Positions 26,001 through 34,508 of a DNA stretch of 64,000 bases are shown here, piece by piece (within the stretch, counting starts at the first letter, position 1; every line of letters begins with the position of its first letter). Both the position numbers and the translations under genes were made by a program. The stretch is taken from contig VGSG01000002.1 in NCBI GenBank assembly GCA_016875095.1, forward strand, positions 62,001-126,000, read 5' to 3'. The notes beneath the pieces are model-generated. The model was not told the origin of the DNA, searched no databases, and saw only the letters and a program-made list of their open reading frames with translations. This DNA comes from Deltaproteobacteria bacterium. GTDB lineage: Bacteria > Desulfobacterota > Desulfomonilia > Desulfomonilales > Desulfomonilaceae.

Positions 26001-26951
26001 AATCACGTGGCAGACCCCCGCGCACAGATTTCCAGAAACCTGCCCCTTCGCCTGTTTGAGCAGGATGATGAGGTTAGCCCTTCTAGGTAGTCTACCAGCT
26101 ACTTGTTCGTCTTCAGCGACGATGGTCCGCGCATAAAGGCGCATCCGCTCTTCATCGGACTGTAACCGTCGGATGGCGGCAAGGACGAAACCCCAGGCTT
26201 CCCGCGGTGAGTCTCCTCGCACAGTGAACGTGCTCGGCGTCGCCACCAATCGTTCAATAAAGTCCTTTTCTTGCTCCTGACGGCCAACTGTCACCAGCTC
26301 CTCGGATGCCGACGGAGAGGTAAATTGGCTCCATTTCTCCCACGCCTGATCCGCGGTTTGTAAACCAGTTTCCGGACCGTATCCTAATTCCGGAATCAAT
26401 TTCAGATTTACGGCTGGTGCATCTTCGATCCACTTCACCAAGTCAACGCCGTCAACGGCCAGGACATCCTTCCAGATTCCTTCCTTCTTGCACGCGTTCA
26501 CCCAGTCGTTCTTATCCTTCCAAAGCCGCGGCGTGGCGAACACGAAGGTCGTGTCGAGTTTCTCCCCCGTCTTATCATCGCTGCGCTTTCTGTAGTCTAA
26601 GTTCGCCTTGGTCTTGATGTCGGCCCTAGTTGACACCTCCCAGACAGAGTAACCTGTCGGGACGAACTCATGCTTTTCACTGCATACCAAGGTGCCGTCG
26701 CACCCAGGCACCCAGACCGCAGAACCGGATGGAAAACGAATTTTGTCAGGTTGGATCACCGCGCAGATAAGTTCCTTGATCCAGTACGGGAAACGGCTTT
26801 CGGCCGGCTTCGAGTCGGCCCAAGTGTTCAGATCGTGTGTTTCGATGAGGCGCATTTTTTCCCCCACAGATAAGGCATTTCTTTGTCTGCGCTCTTGCTG
26901 GAGCGCCCTGGAGATCTGGCGTTTCGCGGTGGCCAGAGAAATATTTACCAT
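23073..26951 (-). CDS. Large (1292 aa) protein with nuclease-like N terminus, possible defence protein
   Basis: I do not know a characterised relative. Residues about 35-205 contain GCDGTLVCS, VWEVSTRADIKTKA and TTFVFATPRLWKDKNDWV, a pattern seen in large bacterial proteins and reminiscent of PD-(D/E)XK nucleases (Asp in GCDG, Glu in VWEVS), although the usual Lys is missing. Residues about 225-440 look like a degenerate STAND-type NTPase, with VRGDSPREAWGFVLA where a P-loop would be but without GK(S/T). The remaining 850 residues are helical and tetratricopeptide-like in texture. The gene stands alone, flanked by a MITE-like element and a decayed transporter, in an accessory stretch. A single-gene antiphage role is a hypothesis. 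Confidence 0.7.
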   Translation of the reverse strand: MVNISLATAKRQISRALQQERRQRNALSVGEKMRLIETHDLNTWADSKPAESRFPYWIKELICAVIQPDKIRFPSGSAVWVPGCDGTLVCSEKHEFVPTGYSVWEVSTRADIKTKANLDYRKRSDDKTGEKLDTTFVFATPRLWKDKNDWVNACKKEGIWKDVLAVDGVDLVKWIEDAPAVNLKLIPELGYGPETGLQTADQAWEKWSQFTSPSASEELVTVGRQEQEKDFIERLVATPSTFTVRGDSPREAWGFVLAAIRRLQSDEERMRLYARTIVAEDEQVAGRLPRRANLIILLKQAKGQVSGNLCAGVCHVIIPEGTDRRSERNVITLARPDPQAFLEALERMGLERDEAVKALRASGRSVTILQRQKAHANFERPVWADGLTVANLIPAVLAGRWDTRNEGDLRILYLLAGTDDYLSAEAQLQPFLSVDEAPIQKIGEMWTLTAPVDAFQLTARDLTSIHLSRFREAFRLVFGRVDPKVEIPPDERVYHDIRGDRGHSEWLRSGMAETLLLIAERGPDAELAAVLPRGYAEDVVKGLPGLNDDWRTLGSLRDQYSRLMEATPNPFLEGLERQLVTNPESIRRLFEESHTFGAEAMHTGLLWGLETLAWGSEYLPRVALLLARMARLDPGGKIHNRPINSLREIFLWWHPGTNASTEQRLAALDLILREEPETGWALLAKLLPGQVSSVSHPTAKPRWHDFGDLPEDSRTRLGQFNYASAIMDRALDLVGSDRERWEAIFQALPAMSPAHQTRALKLLHDISQSGAASGAKEALWEALRDLTYRHRSFRDAHWSLAEDVLNSLESILARLAPENPVDRNRWLFDEWIPVLPSATEDPEEWERQADEFRRQAIREILEEEGVQGLIKLGTTCRFPGFVAFAAVPEIEDLRKLRGLIEDAIAVGERGLALSSGISGRAQQLYGEAWSDLILQEVNSSTWSPAVIASLLVGWPDCRATWEIAAQLGDTVEAEYWKRKRVSSLRGSVDDQIYEIHQLISVRRAAEAFDRIAARKTSVPSGILLRLFDATLEELVAATTPEEVRRLGLSSYNIAHFLDEMRQREDIPRQEVARREYQALPLLASEETGRLTIHEYMSDDATFFVDVLCEVFLPKHRDKSQDSAPTAEGLARGRVAFRLLERMFCIPGEREGQRIEEDALLQWIDAVRAKAAEKDRSAIADLYIGKILAHAPEDPDDGGWPHRTVRNVIERLGADDIERGLTTERFNMRGMVTKDLYEGGDQERTLASQYHTWGRACARWPRMAKVLHNIARDWDDRARREDAEAEQDKSSLE

Positions 26952-27048
26952 ACTCTATTAGTAACTAGCGCCCATTTCTAGAGATGTTGGAATTGCCTTA
27001 CCTCCGGTCTATTCTTGCGGTTAGGGAGGCGACGCGGCGACCAATCCG

Positions 27049-27693
27049 CTATTCTCCCTTCTGCTGTGCGTCATGGAAGAGCGCGAAAAGGTCGTCGATG
27101 GTCATGGTGTCGAGTCTTGGCCTTGGGATCTCGTGAACGATGCGGCCGCGGCTCATGACAATGGTTCGGTCGCCGTTTTCCAGGGCATGATTGAGGTTAT
27201 GGGTGACCATGATTGTGGTGAGGTTGTGCTCTCGAATGATCGCTCTCGTCAGCTCCATGATCTGTCGCGAAGCCCGCGGGCCCAGCGCCGCGGTGTGCTC
27301 GTCGAGGAGCAGCACCAGGGGTTGCTCGCACACAGCCATGAGAATGCTGATGGCCTGACGCTGCCCTCCTGAAAGTAATCCCGCCTTGGTTCTCATCCTG
27401 GCTTCGAGACCCATCCCGAGCGTGGCGAGGCGCTTTCGAATTTCGTCGGGCAGCTTGGTGTTGATAATACCGGTAAACGCGCCCGCGCCTGCAAGAAACG
27501 CGGCCGCAATCGATGTCGCGGGATTGCCGCCCGCCGCAATAATCGTCGCGCTCACCGCGGCTCACAGAGACAACGTGCCGTCCACGCTCAGATCAGGGAA
27601 ATCGAGCGCCCGGAAGGTCAGATAGACCCCCAGAGACATCAGCCTAAAGATCAAACTTTGCTCCAGAGCGCCTACCAGGGTGTGCCAGGTCAC
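27049..27693 (-). pseudogene. Decayed ABC transporter: permease start fused to ATPase end by deletion
   Basis: Read from a GTG at 27693, the frame begins as an ABC permease of the tryptophan/sugar-type uncharacterised uptake family (GVYLTFRALDFPDLSVDGTL), meets an in-frame TGA at 27562-27564 where the family has glycine, and continues as the permease (SIAAAFLAGAGAFTGIINTKL). Directly after that it switches into the C-terminal half of the partner ATPase (MRTKAGLLSGGQRQAISILM, LLLDEHTAALGP, MVTHNLNHAL). About 200 permease residues and the ATPase P-loop half are missing. The deletion and the nonsense codon make it a pseudogene. The orphan substrate-binding protein at 31928 belongs to the family that partners such transporters. 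Confidence 0.85.
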
Positions 27694-27872
27694 TGCTCAG
27701 AACTCCCTAGGGTTCGGCGGGTTGAAGGTCTGGTGAACGAAGATCTGACGGCTCTGCGTCATTCATAGTGAACCGGACGCCCGACCTCAGCCGCTCACAA
27801 GGGACTCGTTTGAAAGCCAATTCGTATGAATGGTTATGCGACGGAGCGCACAATAAGGAACGAGCGGGCGTA

Positions 27873-29543
27873 TTACTTCTTCTCGGCGCGGATGATGGGT
27901 TTGCCCTTCTTGACGCTGATCTCCAGGCGTTTGTTTTCGCCCGACTTCACCTTGATATCTCGGATAGCGCGCTGTGAGGCAGTAAGGCCGGACATCTCGG
28001 GAACAACAATGGAATAGGTCCCCGGCGCAAGGGTGATTTCTTCACCGTTGGCGATCTTGAAAGTCTTGTCGCCGCCTCGAACTTCAATGACCTTCCGCTG
28101 CTTGGATTTCAGGAGCCTGGCGTATTTGGAGAGAGCGCTCTCCAGATCGGAAGGCTTTGCCAACGCAAGGAATTCCCCTTTGGTCTTCTCCGCCAAGGCT
28201 GCGTAATTCTGTCGCGTTTTCTTCCCGATGCCGATTGAGACCACATCCACGGGGATTTCGCCTCGCGCCCCTTTTTCGTCGAGCGCCCTGAGCACTTCGC
28301 CGTATCCGCACTTGGTCGCTCCGTTGGTTACCAAGACAACGCGTGGGGCGAGGTCACGCTCTCCGCCAAAGTCCTTCTTCAGTGAGTACGCTGCGGCCGC
28401 GCAGGGATTCGTGGTTCCTGAAGGGTTGGCTTTCGCGAGATTCTCTTTCAAACTCTTGAAGGGTGAATCTACCCAGTCAAGAAGCATGTGACTCAAGCAT
28501 TGCGCGCCCCGACCGCCCTTGGTGTCAGACTTGCCGCACATGAAATCACGCACCGCGAGCCGAGACCCCGGAGTCAGATGCGATGGGAGCTTTTCCACCA
28601 CTTTGAGCGCGACATCCATCTTGTTGGGGGCCCATAGCTTCGAAGCCTTCCCCATAACGCCCGAGTCGTCCAATATCACCATGAGCGCCCACTTCACGCG
28701 GTCACCGTCGAAATTCTTGAGATTGATCACCAGAGAACCCGGGAGCTGATACTTCTCGGACTTTGTGTCAGCCCCAGGAGGCGCGTCCGATTTTGGAGGC
28801 GAAGCAGAGCGGTCCTTCTTCTCGAAAATGCGAGCCCCTTCCGTGGGAACGCCTGCTGAGGCCCTCTCTCTAATCGGCGCGGGCTGATCGGGATCCGTAG
28901 GGGTAGGCTCGCTTGTGGGCTCGCTCCGGTCTTGAGCCGCCGGCGGCGCCGGCGCCGGATCCGAGGCTCGTTCCTCATGCGACGAAACCTCTTGTGGGGG
29001 CTTTTTCGTTACCACCTGCGGGACAGAAGCAAGCCGGCTGTTTTCGGCGGACAAGGCCGCCTGTGATGAGCTGCTCTTCGCAACTCCGGCTTCTTCACTT
29101 TTCTTCTCGAGAGTCGTTGGCGCCGGACATGATGGCGGCGCAGCGTTTCCTTTGGGAAGCACAGACTTCTCAAACGCGGCAAAGAGCGCCCGCGACGGGT
29201 CCACCGGGCTCCTACCCACCTTGGAAAGGACGGCCTCAGAGGAAACCAGGTCTCCCGTCTCTTTTCCGGCGATCGCCGAGGTCATCCGGCTGTCTCCGCC
29301 TTTGCTTGAGAGGAGCGAGCCCACAAGAGGAATCCTACTCAGAGCTGATGAGGGATCGGGGCCCGACGGGACCGGCAAGCGAACAATCCCCAGGTAATGA
29401 GAACCAATAATGGCAGCCGGCAAGACGCCCAATAGAGGAATCAGGATAATGAGACGCAAGCCGGTGCGTCTTGCGGCAGAGCCGGCGCCCGTTTGCGATC
29501 GATTCGCCGTTTCTTCACGGTGTTCCGAGGGCTTGTCAGACAT
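27873..29543 (-). CDS. VWA-like protein with N-terminal membrane anchor and proline-rich linker
   Basis: The 556-residue protein has a single membrane segment (about 28-48, LIILIPLLGVLPAAIIGSHY), a long Ser/Pro/Ala-rich linker, then a von Willebrand A-like domain from about 280 to 460 (WALMVILDDSGVM at its first strand; VVLVTNGATKCGYG later). The metal site DxSxS is degenerate (DDSGVM). A small beta domain closes the protein. Start at the ATG 29543 preceded by AGGTGG; a GTG at 29552 is possible. The gene lies only 20 bases downstream of the rnpB 3' end on the same strand, so the two may share a transcript. The likely place is the periplasm; binding partner unknown. Confidence 0.75.
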   Translation of the reverse strand: MSDKPSEHREETANRSQTGAGSAARRTGLRLIILIPLLGVLPAAIIGSHYLGIVRLPVPSGPDPSSALSRIPLVGSLLSSKGGDSRMTSAIAGKETGDLVSSEAVLSKVGRSPVDPSRALFAAFEKSVLPKGNAAPPSCPAPTTLEKKSEEAGVAKSSSSQAALSAENSRLASVPQVVTKKPPQEVSSHEERASDPAPAPPAAQDRSEPTSEPTPTDPDQPAPIRERASAGVPTEGARIFEKKDRSASPPKSDAPPGADTKSEKYQLPGSLVINLKNFDGDRVKWALMVILDDSGVMGKASKLWAPNKMDVALKVVEKLPSHLTPGSRLAVRDFMCGKSDTKGGRGAQCLSHMLLDWVDSPFKSLKENLAKANPSGTTNPCAAAAYSLKKDFGGERDLAPRVVLVTNGATKCGYGEVLRALDEKGARGEIPVDVVSIGIGKKTRQNYAALAEKTKGEFLALAKPSDLESALSKYARLLKSKQRKVIEVRGGDKTFKIANGEEITLAPGTYSIVVPEMSGLTASQRAIRDIKVKSGENKRLEISVKKGKPIIRAEKK

Positions 29544-29563
29544 GGTGTCCACCTGGTGGAGGG

Positions 29564-29923
29564 CCGGGGGGGCAATAAGCCGAATTCTGTTCCCGAAAGA
29601 TCCGGGTGGCGATCATTCCTCTAGGACGACGGTTACCCGCCGCCTCAAGCGACCTACCCGGAAGCGTCGGACGGGCCGTCCTCTAGCGCTTCCCTATTTG
29701 GTCTTGCTCCGGATGGGGTTTACCTGGCTTCCCATGTTACCACGGGAACCGGTGAGCTCTTACCTCACCCTTTCACCCTTACCTTCGGCCGGCCGAAGGC
29801 GGTCTGCTCTCTGTGGCACTTTCCTTAGGGTTACCCCCACCGGGCGTTACCCGGCATCCTGCCCTGCGGAGTTCGGACTTTCCTCCGACGCGCTGAGCGC
29901 CGGCGATCGCCTCGCCCCCCCGG
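29564..29923 (-). ncRNA. rnpB: RNase P RNA, bacterial type A
   Basis: The minus strand carries the conserved 5' core GAGGAAAGTCCGAACTCC (near 29890) and the typical 3' end ACAGAATTCGGCTTAT (near 29590-29575). The ends pair as P1, CCGGGGGGGC with GCCCCCCCGG, which sets the limits at about 29923 and 29564, giving 360 bases, a normal size. It is the catalytic RNA that removes 5' leaders from tRNA precursors. The 5' and 3' ends are estimated from pairing and could be off by a few bases. Confidence 0.95.
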
Positions 29924-30053
29924 TTAGCGGGCCTTATATTCCACCAAAGAAAAAAAAGCAAGTGGTCACACCATCTAGAAAGTCCTTGAAATATTGTTGA
30001 TTGTATTGTAGCTTTGCGTGAATTTCCGACCTCTGTCCAGGAGGACGCGGCCC

Positions 30054-31556
30054 ATGACCAGATATTGCGTTCCCGCCACCTGTCTTCTGCTCCTTGTTTA
30101 CCTCCTTCCCGGAGCAGCGTCAGCCGCGGTTTCTCCCGAACAGCTCCGAAACCTCAACTTCAGTCTCTATCCGGCCCCGTGTCCGGCAAACGACTTGACG
30201 CTGCGAGATCTCCAAGGGCGGGCGATAAACCTTGGAGCGCTGAGGGGCAAAGTGGTCATCCTGAATTTCTGGAGAGTCGATTGCGCGCCTTGCGCTATTG
30301 AGAAACCCATCCTGGAGCGGACCCATCAGCGTTTTGCCAACCGGGGCCTGGCAATCGTTTCCGCGAACCTATTCGACAATGAAGAACGCATTCGCTCGTA
30401 CGCGGCCGGTTGCGGGGTGACCTTTACTATCGCTTACGATCCCGAGAAACGCCTGACAATTCGGCAGCAGACCCTGTCGTCAGGTATGCCCACAACCTTT
30501 GTGGTGAATTCCAATTCAGAAGCGATCTACGAAGTGGCCGCGGTGCCTACGACATACGTGGTTGACCGAAACGGCCGCATCGTGGGGAACTCCCTCGGAA
30601 TGATCAACTGGGAGGACCCGCCCTTCGTACAGCTATTGGAATCCCTGCTCGGGCCACCCTTACAAGCCGTGGCTCAGAATCAGCCACCGGCCCCGGCTCT
30701 TACTCAGAACAGACAGCCGGGCCCGCAAAAGGATTCCGGTGATGAATCGTCCCTGACCGGAGACGCGCAGCCCGCTCCCCGCGCTCCTGTTCGGTTCGCT
30801 TTCGGAGAATCGGGGTGGCGTCGAGAACCCGCGCAGAATACCGGCCAAAGCCGTCCGGAAGTCCCGCCAGCGCCCTCTGCCGGGGCGCGGCTTGTCACAG
30901 CTCAACCCGTTCCCACAACGCCAACCAATCCCCGGGCAGACGCTCCACCTCCCGAGAGGACGTTCAATCCGCCCCCATTCACGTCTCCTGTGGAGCGCGG
31001 AAATCTTGGCGTGGGCGCGGCGCGGAGTCAACCACGAAGCTTGGCTCAACCCGCGGCGCCGGTAAACCCCGTTGGAGCTGCGCCGGCAGCTCCACCCGTC
31101 TCTCTCCCGACTCAGCCCGGTCCTACAGGCGGGGGATTCGCCCCCGGACGGAGTGGCGCGTCCGGGTCTCTACCTCCTGCCCTCCCGTACAAACCCGCCG
31201 GCCAGCCGCAAGCCGCTAAGGCCCCCCCCACCCCAGAGGCGAACGCCACCGAAAATGGTTACACGTGGGCAAGGATCCCCGGAGACCAAGGGGCGCGGCC
31301 ACCTAGTCAAGGAATTCCGTCACAATACGGGGCCCCGGCTCGACGCCTCCCCGCGGCTGCTCCCGTCATGGGCTCAAATTCCATCGGTGAATCCATTCTT
31401 GAATCCTTCGGTCCACGCAGGCAGGAAACAATGCCGGTCGCGACCGCGCCGCGACAGCGAGCCCCGGAAAGCGCTGGCTCTTCTCTCCTTGGGGGTATCG
31501 GGGAATGGGTCGGAGGATTGAGGGACGCCCTGGGTGGAGCAATCCCCGGCCGGTGA
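30054..31556 (+). CDS. Exported redoxin (TlpA/ResA-like) with long proline-rich C terminus
   Basis: The 500-residue protein has a signal peptide (LLLLVYLLPGAASA), a thioredoxin-fold domain at about 35-200, and a disordered C-terminal 300 residues rich in Pro, Ala, Gly and Gln. The active site reads WRVDCAPC (CxxC). The cis-proline segment occurs twice in a row, GMPTTFVVNSN and AVPTTYVVDRNG, with 18 residues between the repeated starts, which looks like an internal duplication. The ATG at 30054 has AGGAGG upstream; an earlier start at 30018 does not. A periplasmic thiol-disulfide role is likely. The tail might bind peptidoglycan or a partner protein. Confidence 0.8.
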   Translation: MTRYCVPATCLLLLVYLLPGAASAAVSPEQLRNLNFSLYPAPCPANDLTLRDLQGRAINLGALRGKVVILNFWRVDCAPCAIEKPILERTHQRFANRGLAIVSANLFDNEERIRSYAAGCGVTFTIAYDPEKRLTIRQQTLSSGMPTTFVVNSNSEAIYEVAAVPTTYVVDRNGRIVGNSLGMINWEDPPFVQLLESLLGPPLQAVAQNQPPAPALTQNRQPGPQKDSGDESSLTGDAQPAPRAPVRFAFGESGWRREPAQNTGQSRPEVPPAPSAGARLVTAQPVPTTPTNPRADAPPPERTFNPPPFTSPVERGNLGVGAARSQPRSLAQPAAPVNPVGAAPAAPPVSLPTQPGPTGGGFAPGRSGASGSLPPALPYKPAGQPQAAKAPPTPEANATENGYTWARIPGDQGARPPSQGIPSQYGAPARRLPAAAPVMGSNSIGESILESFGPRRQETMPVATAPRQRAPESAGSSLLGGIGEWVGGLRDALGGAIPGR

Positions 31557-31927
31557 ATGCTTCAGTGATGCCCGCAGTTACGCGGAGATGGCAGGCTGGA
31601 AGCTGTCTGCCCTCTCGGAAGGCTCATCTCCAGGCACTTGTTCTAAAAGGTAATCACGAAGAAATATCCTGTCTCATTAGCGCCGCCGGCCTCAGCGCCG
31701 GTCTGTTGCTTATACCTGTTGCCAAGAGTATCTTCCGATTCGAGACAACCCGATCCCGTCATTCCTGCGAAAGCAGGAAACCAGTCCTTTCAATATGTTC
31801 TGGAGCCCGGCCTTCGCTAGGGTGACGGACAATCAATGGCCATTACTTTTGGCAAATGCTATATGATTGGGTTACCGTGGAGGGCGCGGAGTCCATGCCG
31901 CGGCCCTCGACGCCTAGAGTTCTCCTG
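31557..31927. other. Intergenic region with a REP-like hairpin
   Basis: This 371-base gap between convergent genes has at 31757-31788 the sequence CCCGTCATTCCTGCGAAAGC plus AGGAAACC, a stem TTCCTGC/GCAGGAA with a GAAA loop. It is of the widespread GTCATTCC(T/C)GC repeat type found between genes in many proteobacteria. A related sequence (GGATTCCGGC...GGAATGACGG) occurs at 45300-45330. No gene is supported here. Confidence 0.6.
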
Positions 31928-32884
31928 TTATTGCACTAGTTGGACTTGGCCTTGAAGCTCCGCGGGAACACTCACATTCAGCATTTTGGCAATGCCGTCA
32001 TTAATGACCAGACTTGGCTTAGGATCAATTTTAACAGGCACTTGGGCAACCGGCTTCCCTTTCACGACCACGTCAACTACTGAATCGGCCAGCATTGAGC
32101 CAAGTTCCTCATCCCGTGCAGCAAGCTCTGACAACGCGCCCAATTTGGCTCGGCCCTCCGCGTACGAAAAAAGGGGGACTCTCTTCCGGTTTTGGATGCC
32201 CACCAGATTCACCGTATTGTCCATGACCAGGCCCGTGGAGCTGATAATTATCACCTGCGCCTTGTCCGCGAGCGCTTCCGCGCCCTGAAGAAGCTGGGCG
32301 GCGTTCTCTGCCACGACTTCGTGATAAGCTAGGCCCAATCGGTCGCACTGCTCCTTTGTCCCCTTTTGGTCAATGGGAGTTGCCGGATGACCTTTCTGCA
32401 AAACAATTCCCACCGCTTTCACGTTCGGGAACATCTTTCTTAACACTTCAAATCGTTTTTCATAAGGAATGAAATACGTTACGCCGGTAACATTTCCCTC
32501 CGGGGCGTCAAGCTGTTTCAGCGCGCCCAAGTCCACAGGGTTGTTGCAGCCACCAACAAATGAAGGCACTTTCGGATTCGCTTTTCCCAGGAACGCTGCT
32601 CCACTGGACCGCAAGAACACTATGCCATCCACAGTGGCCTCGAGTTCTCGAAACGTTCTTTCCGCGTCTTGTATGCTCGGGAGTTCCATCCGATTGATGA
32701 TTTTCACTTCCGATCCGATTGCCCTCATGCGGTGCAGAAATCCCATGTGAACGCGCTTAGTCATCCCGGATTTGCCTTCCCAGATCACCGCGACTTGTTT
32801 TTCCGCCGCGAAGGAGCAAGTCGGACACAATACCGTTGCCAGCAGAAGAGATGCCAATAATCCGCACACGACTGCGATCCTCAT
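31928..32884 (-). CDS. ABC transporter substrate-binding protein, TrpX-like
   Basis: The 318-residue protein has a signal peptide (about 1-26) and matches the ABC_sub_bind family (COG2984): VAVIWEGKSGMTKRVHMGF at the start, VTGVTYFIPYEKRFEVLRKMFPN in the middle and PVKIDPKPSLVINDGIAKML at the end. Relatives bind aromatic amino acids or unknown small ligands and work with a permease and ATPase of the type seen as a pseudogene at 27049-27693. No intact permease or ATPase is in the window, so this may be an orphan or may serve another transporter. Confidence 0.85.
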   Translation of the reverse strand: MRIAVVCGLLASLLLATVLCPTCSFAAEKQVAVIWEGKSGMTKRVHMGFLHRMRAIGSEVKIINRMELPSIQDAERTFRELEATVDGIVFLRSSGAAFLGKANPKVPSFVGGCNNPVDLGALKQLDAPEGNVTGVTYFIPYEKRFEVLRKMFPNVKAVGIVLQKGHPATPIDQKGTKEQCDRLGLAYHEVVAENAAQLLQGAEALADKAQVIIISSTGLVMDNTVNLVGIQNRKRVPLFSYAEGRAKLGALSELAARDEELGSMLADSVVDVVVKGKPVAQVPVKIDPKPSLVINDGIAKMLNVSVPAELQGQVQLVQ

Positions 32885-33039
32885 TGGTAGCCCCCTCTCT
32901 TTTTTTTTGAGCGCTTACATGGCTCAAAAGGTAAGGTAAAGTTGCTGTCGCCTCGCTGGCCCTCCAGGACAAGCTCTCCCTTATCACCACCAGTCTGTTA
33001 CCCCAGATGCATTATAGGAGATGACATTGGAAAAGTCGA

Positions 33040-34458
33040 TTACTCGATACGCTTGACCGCGGGCGGCGCCCAACGTCCGTCGAGCGCAGGCGCACGCGGA
33101 GAGTAGAGCCGCATCAGGAGATTGAACGCCTCCTTCGGAGCAGGCAGCCAATTCGATTCCTTTCCCGGTCCCGGGTTCTCATTTTGGATGTGCAGATCCA
33201 ACGAACTATCCGCGTTAAACTTCAACTCGTCGCGATCGCCGAGCGCGAAGCGGTTGAGGTTGTTGACCAAGGGGAAACCGTCCTTGTCGTACAGCGTTAC
33301 CGACCAAAAGGCATTGACCGGCGGCAGTTCCGTTTTGCTGAAGTGAAGAACGTACTTATCGGCCCCTATTAGCGGTTTTCCTGCGCTGTCACCGAGGTTG
33401 ATCGGATAAATCGCGTCTTCGGGTAGATTCGCGCCAAGCCCGATCATAGCCACCTGAGCGCGTTTGAGGTAGTAGTTCCCGTACACGCCCATCGTGTTCG
33501 TGTTCATCTGCCAGCCGTTAACTATCAGGGCAATGCTTGTAAGCCGGTCGTTCATGAGCTTCAAGCCTTTGGTGGGCGCTTCCTCAAGCGCTTTGCGAAC
33601 CACGGGATCGGCTTTTTCGAGATCGAAGCTCTTCCCCACTTCCAGACCCAGGCGTTTCATTTCAGCCATGATCGGTTGGTCGGTAATGTGCGGCGGGTGA
33701 ATCTTAAGGAGTTCCGCCGTATGCTTGAAATACGCCGCGGCCTTCATATTGTTGACCTGATGAAGCGGCGGCGTCTTCATGTCCACGGAAGGATCGATCT
33801 TCGCGGTAACCGGTTTGGGCTCCTTTCCCCACTGCGATAGTGGTATGATCTTGTATCCGTCCTGGATTTTGTGAACCGCTTCATAGTCTTTGGTGCCGTT
33901 GGTTTGTGTGCGCCCAATGATCCAGACATATGGCGTGGGAGAGTCAATTCGGTGGACTCCGCCGGGCAGGTCCCCTTTCCACCCGGGACCAACCACAGCG
34001 AAATGCCCTGCTTTGGTTCCCGTGGTGCGCTTCCCGACCACCGCGAAGACATCGGTCCACATGTCCATCATGGGGAGCAAATAGTGCCGACCCTCAGTAT
34101 CAGGCGTAGAGACGATCACAGGCTCCGCGGTCAAATCCAGCCAGCCGTTCGAGTACAACGTATCGAAGTTCGGACGGACGATCTCACGGAATTCCGCGGG
34201 GGGAAACGCTCGCATATGGCTGAAGGTATTCATGGGCCCGCGACCATACATCTTGCCCGCCTCGATGTTGGTCACCTGACGGCGAGTAATATCCATTGTC
34301 ACCAAGGGATAGAAGTAGATATACGCTTCAATCGCGATCTCATTCGCCTCTTTTTCGCTCACCCCTTGGGTTTCTGCCGACATTGCTATTGCCGGTAGTA
34401 TGAAGAGAATGGCTGCGATGGGGATCAATCCCGAACCTGATACGTGTCTATGTTGCAT
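33040..34458 (-). CDS. DUF1254/DUF1214 exported protein
   Basis: The 472-residue protein begins with a signal peptide (LIPIAAILFILPAIAMSA) and contains a DUF1254 region (AIEAYIYFYPLVTMDITRRQ, RPNFDTLYSNGWLDL) and a C-terminal DUF1214 region (NAFWSVTLYDKDGFPLVNN, SSLDLHIQNENPG, NWLPAP). The family is common in environmental bacteria and its biochemical role is not established. AGGAGG lies a few bases before the ATG. The 155-base gap to the neighbouring substrate-binding gene makes separate transcription likely. Confidence 0.9.
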   Translation of the reverse strand: MQHRHVSGSGLIPIAAILFILPAIAMSAETQGVSEKEANEIAIEAYIYFYPLVTMDITRRQVTNIEAGKMYGRGPMNTFSHMRAFPPAEFREIVRPNFDTLYSNGWLDLTAEPVIVSTPDTEGRHYLLPMMDMWTDVFAVVGKRTTGTKAGHFAVVGPGWKGDLPGGVHRIDSPTPYVWIIGRTQTNGTKDYEAVHKIQDGYKIIPLSQWGKEPKPVTAKIDPSVDMKTPPLHQVNNMKAAAYFKHTAELLKIHPPHITDQPIMAEMKRLGLEVGKSFDLEKADPVVRKALEEAPTKGLKLMNDRLTSIALIVNGWQMNTNTMGVYGNYYLKRAQVAMIGLGANLPEDAIYPINLGDSAGKPLIGADKYVLHFSKTELPPVNAFWSVTLYDKDGFPLVNNLNRFALGDRDELKFNADSSLDLHIQNENPGPGKESNWLPAPKEAFNLLMRLYSPRAPALDGRWAPPAVKRIE

Positions 34459-34508
34459 GCGATGGGTCCTCCTGAAGCTCTACTTTTCAAGGTCACTTGC
34501 GGAGCGCG

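Noticed and set aside
27562-27564. In-frame TGA in the ABC permease as a second selenocysteine
   Set aside because: The family has Gly at this place, no SECIS-like hairpin was found, and the gene is already broken by a deletion.
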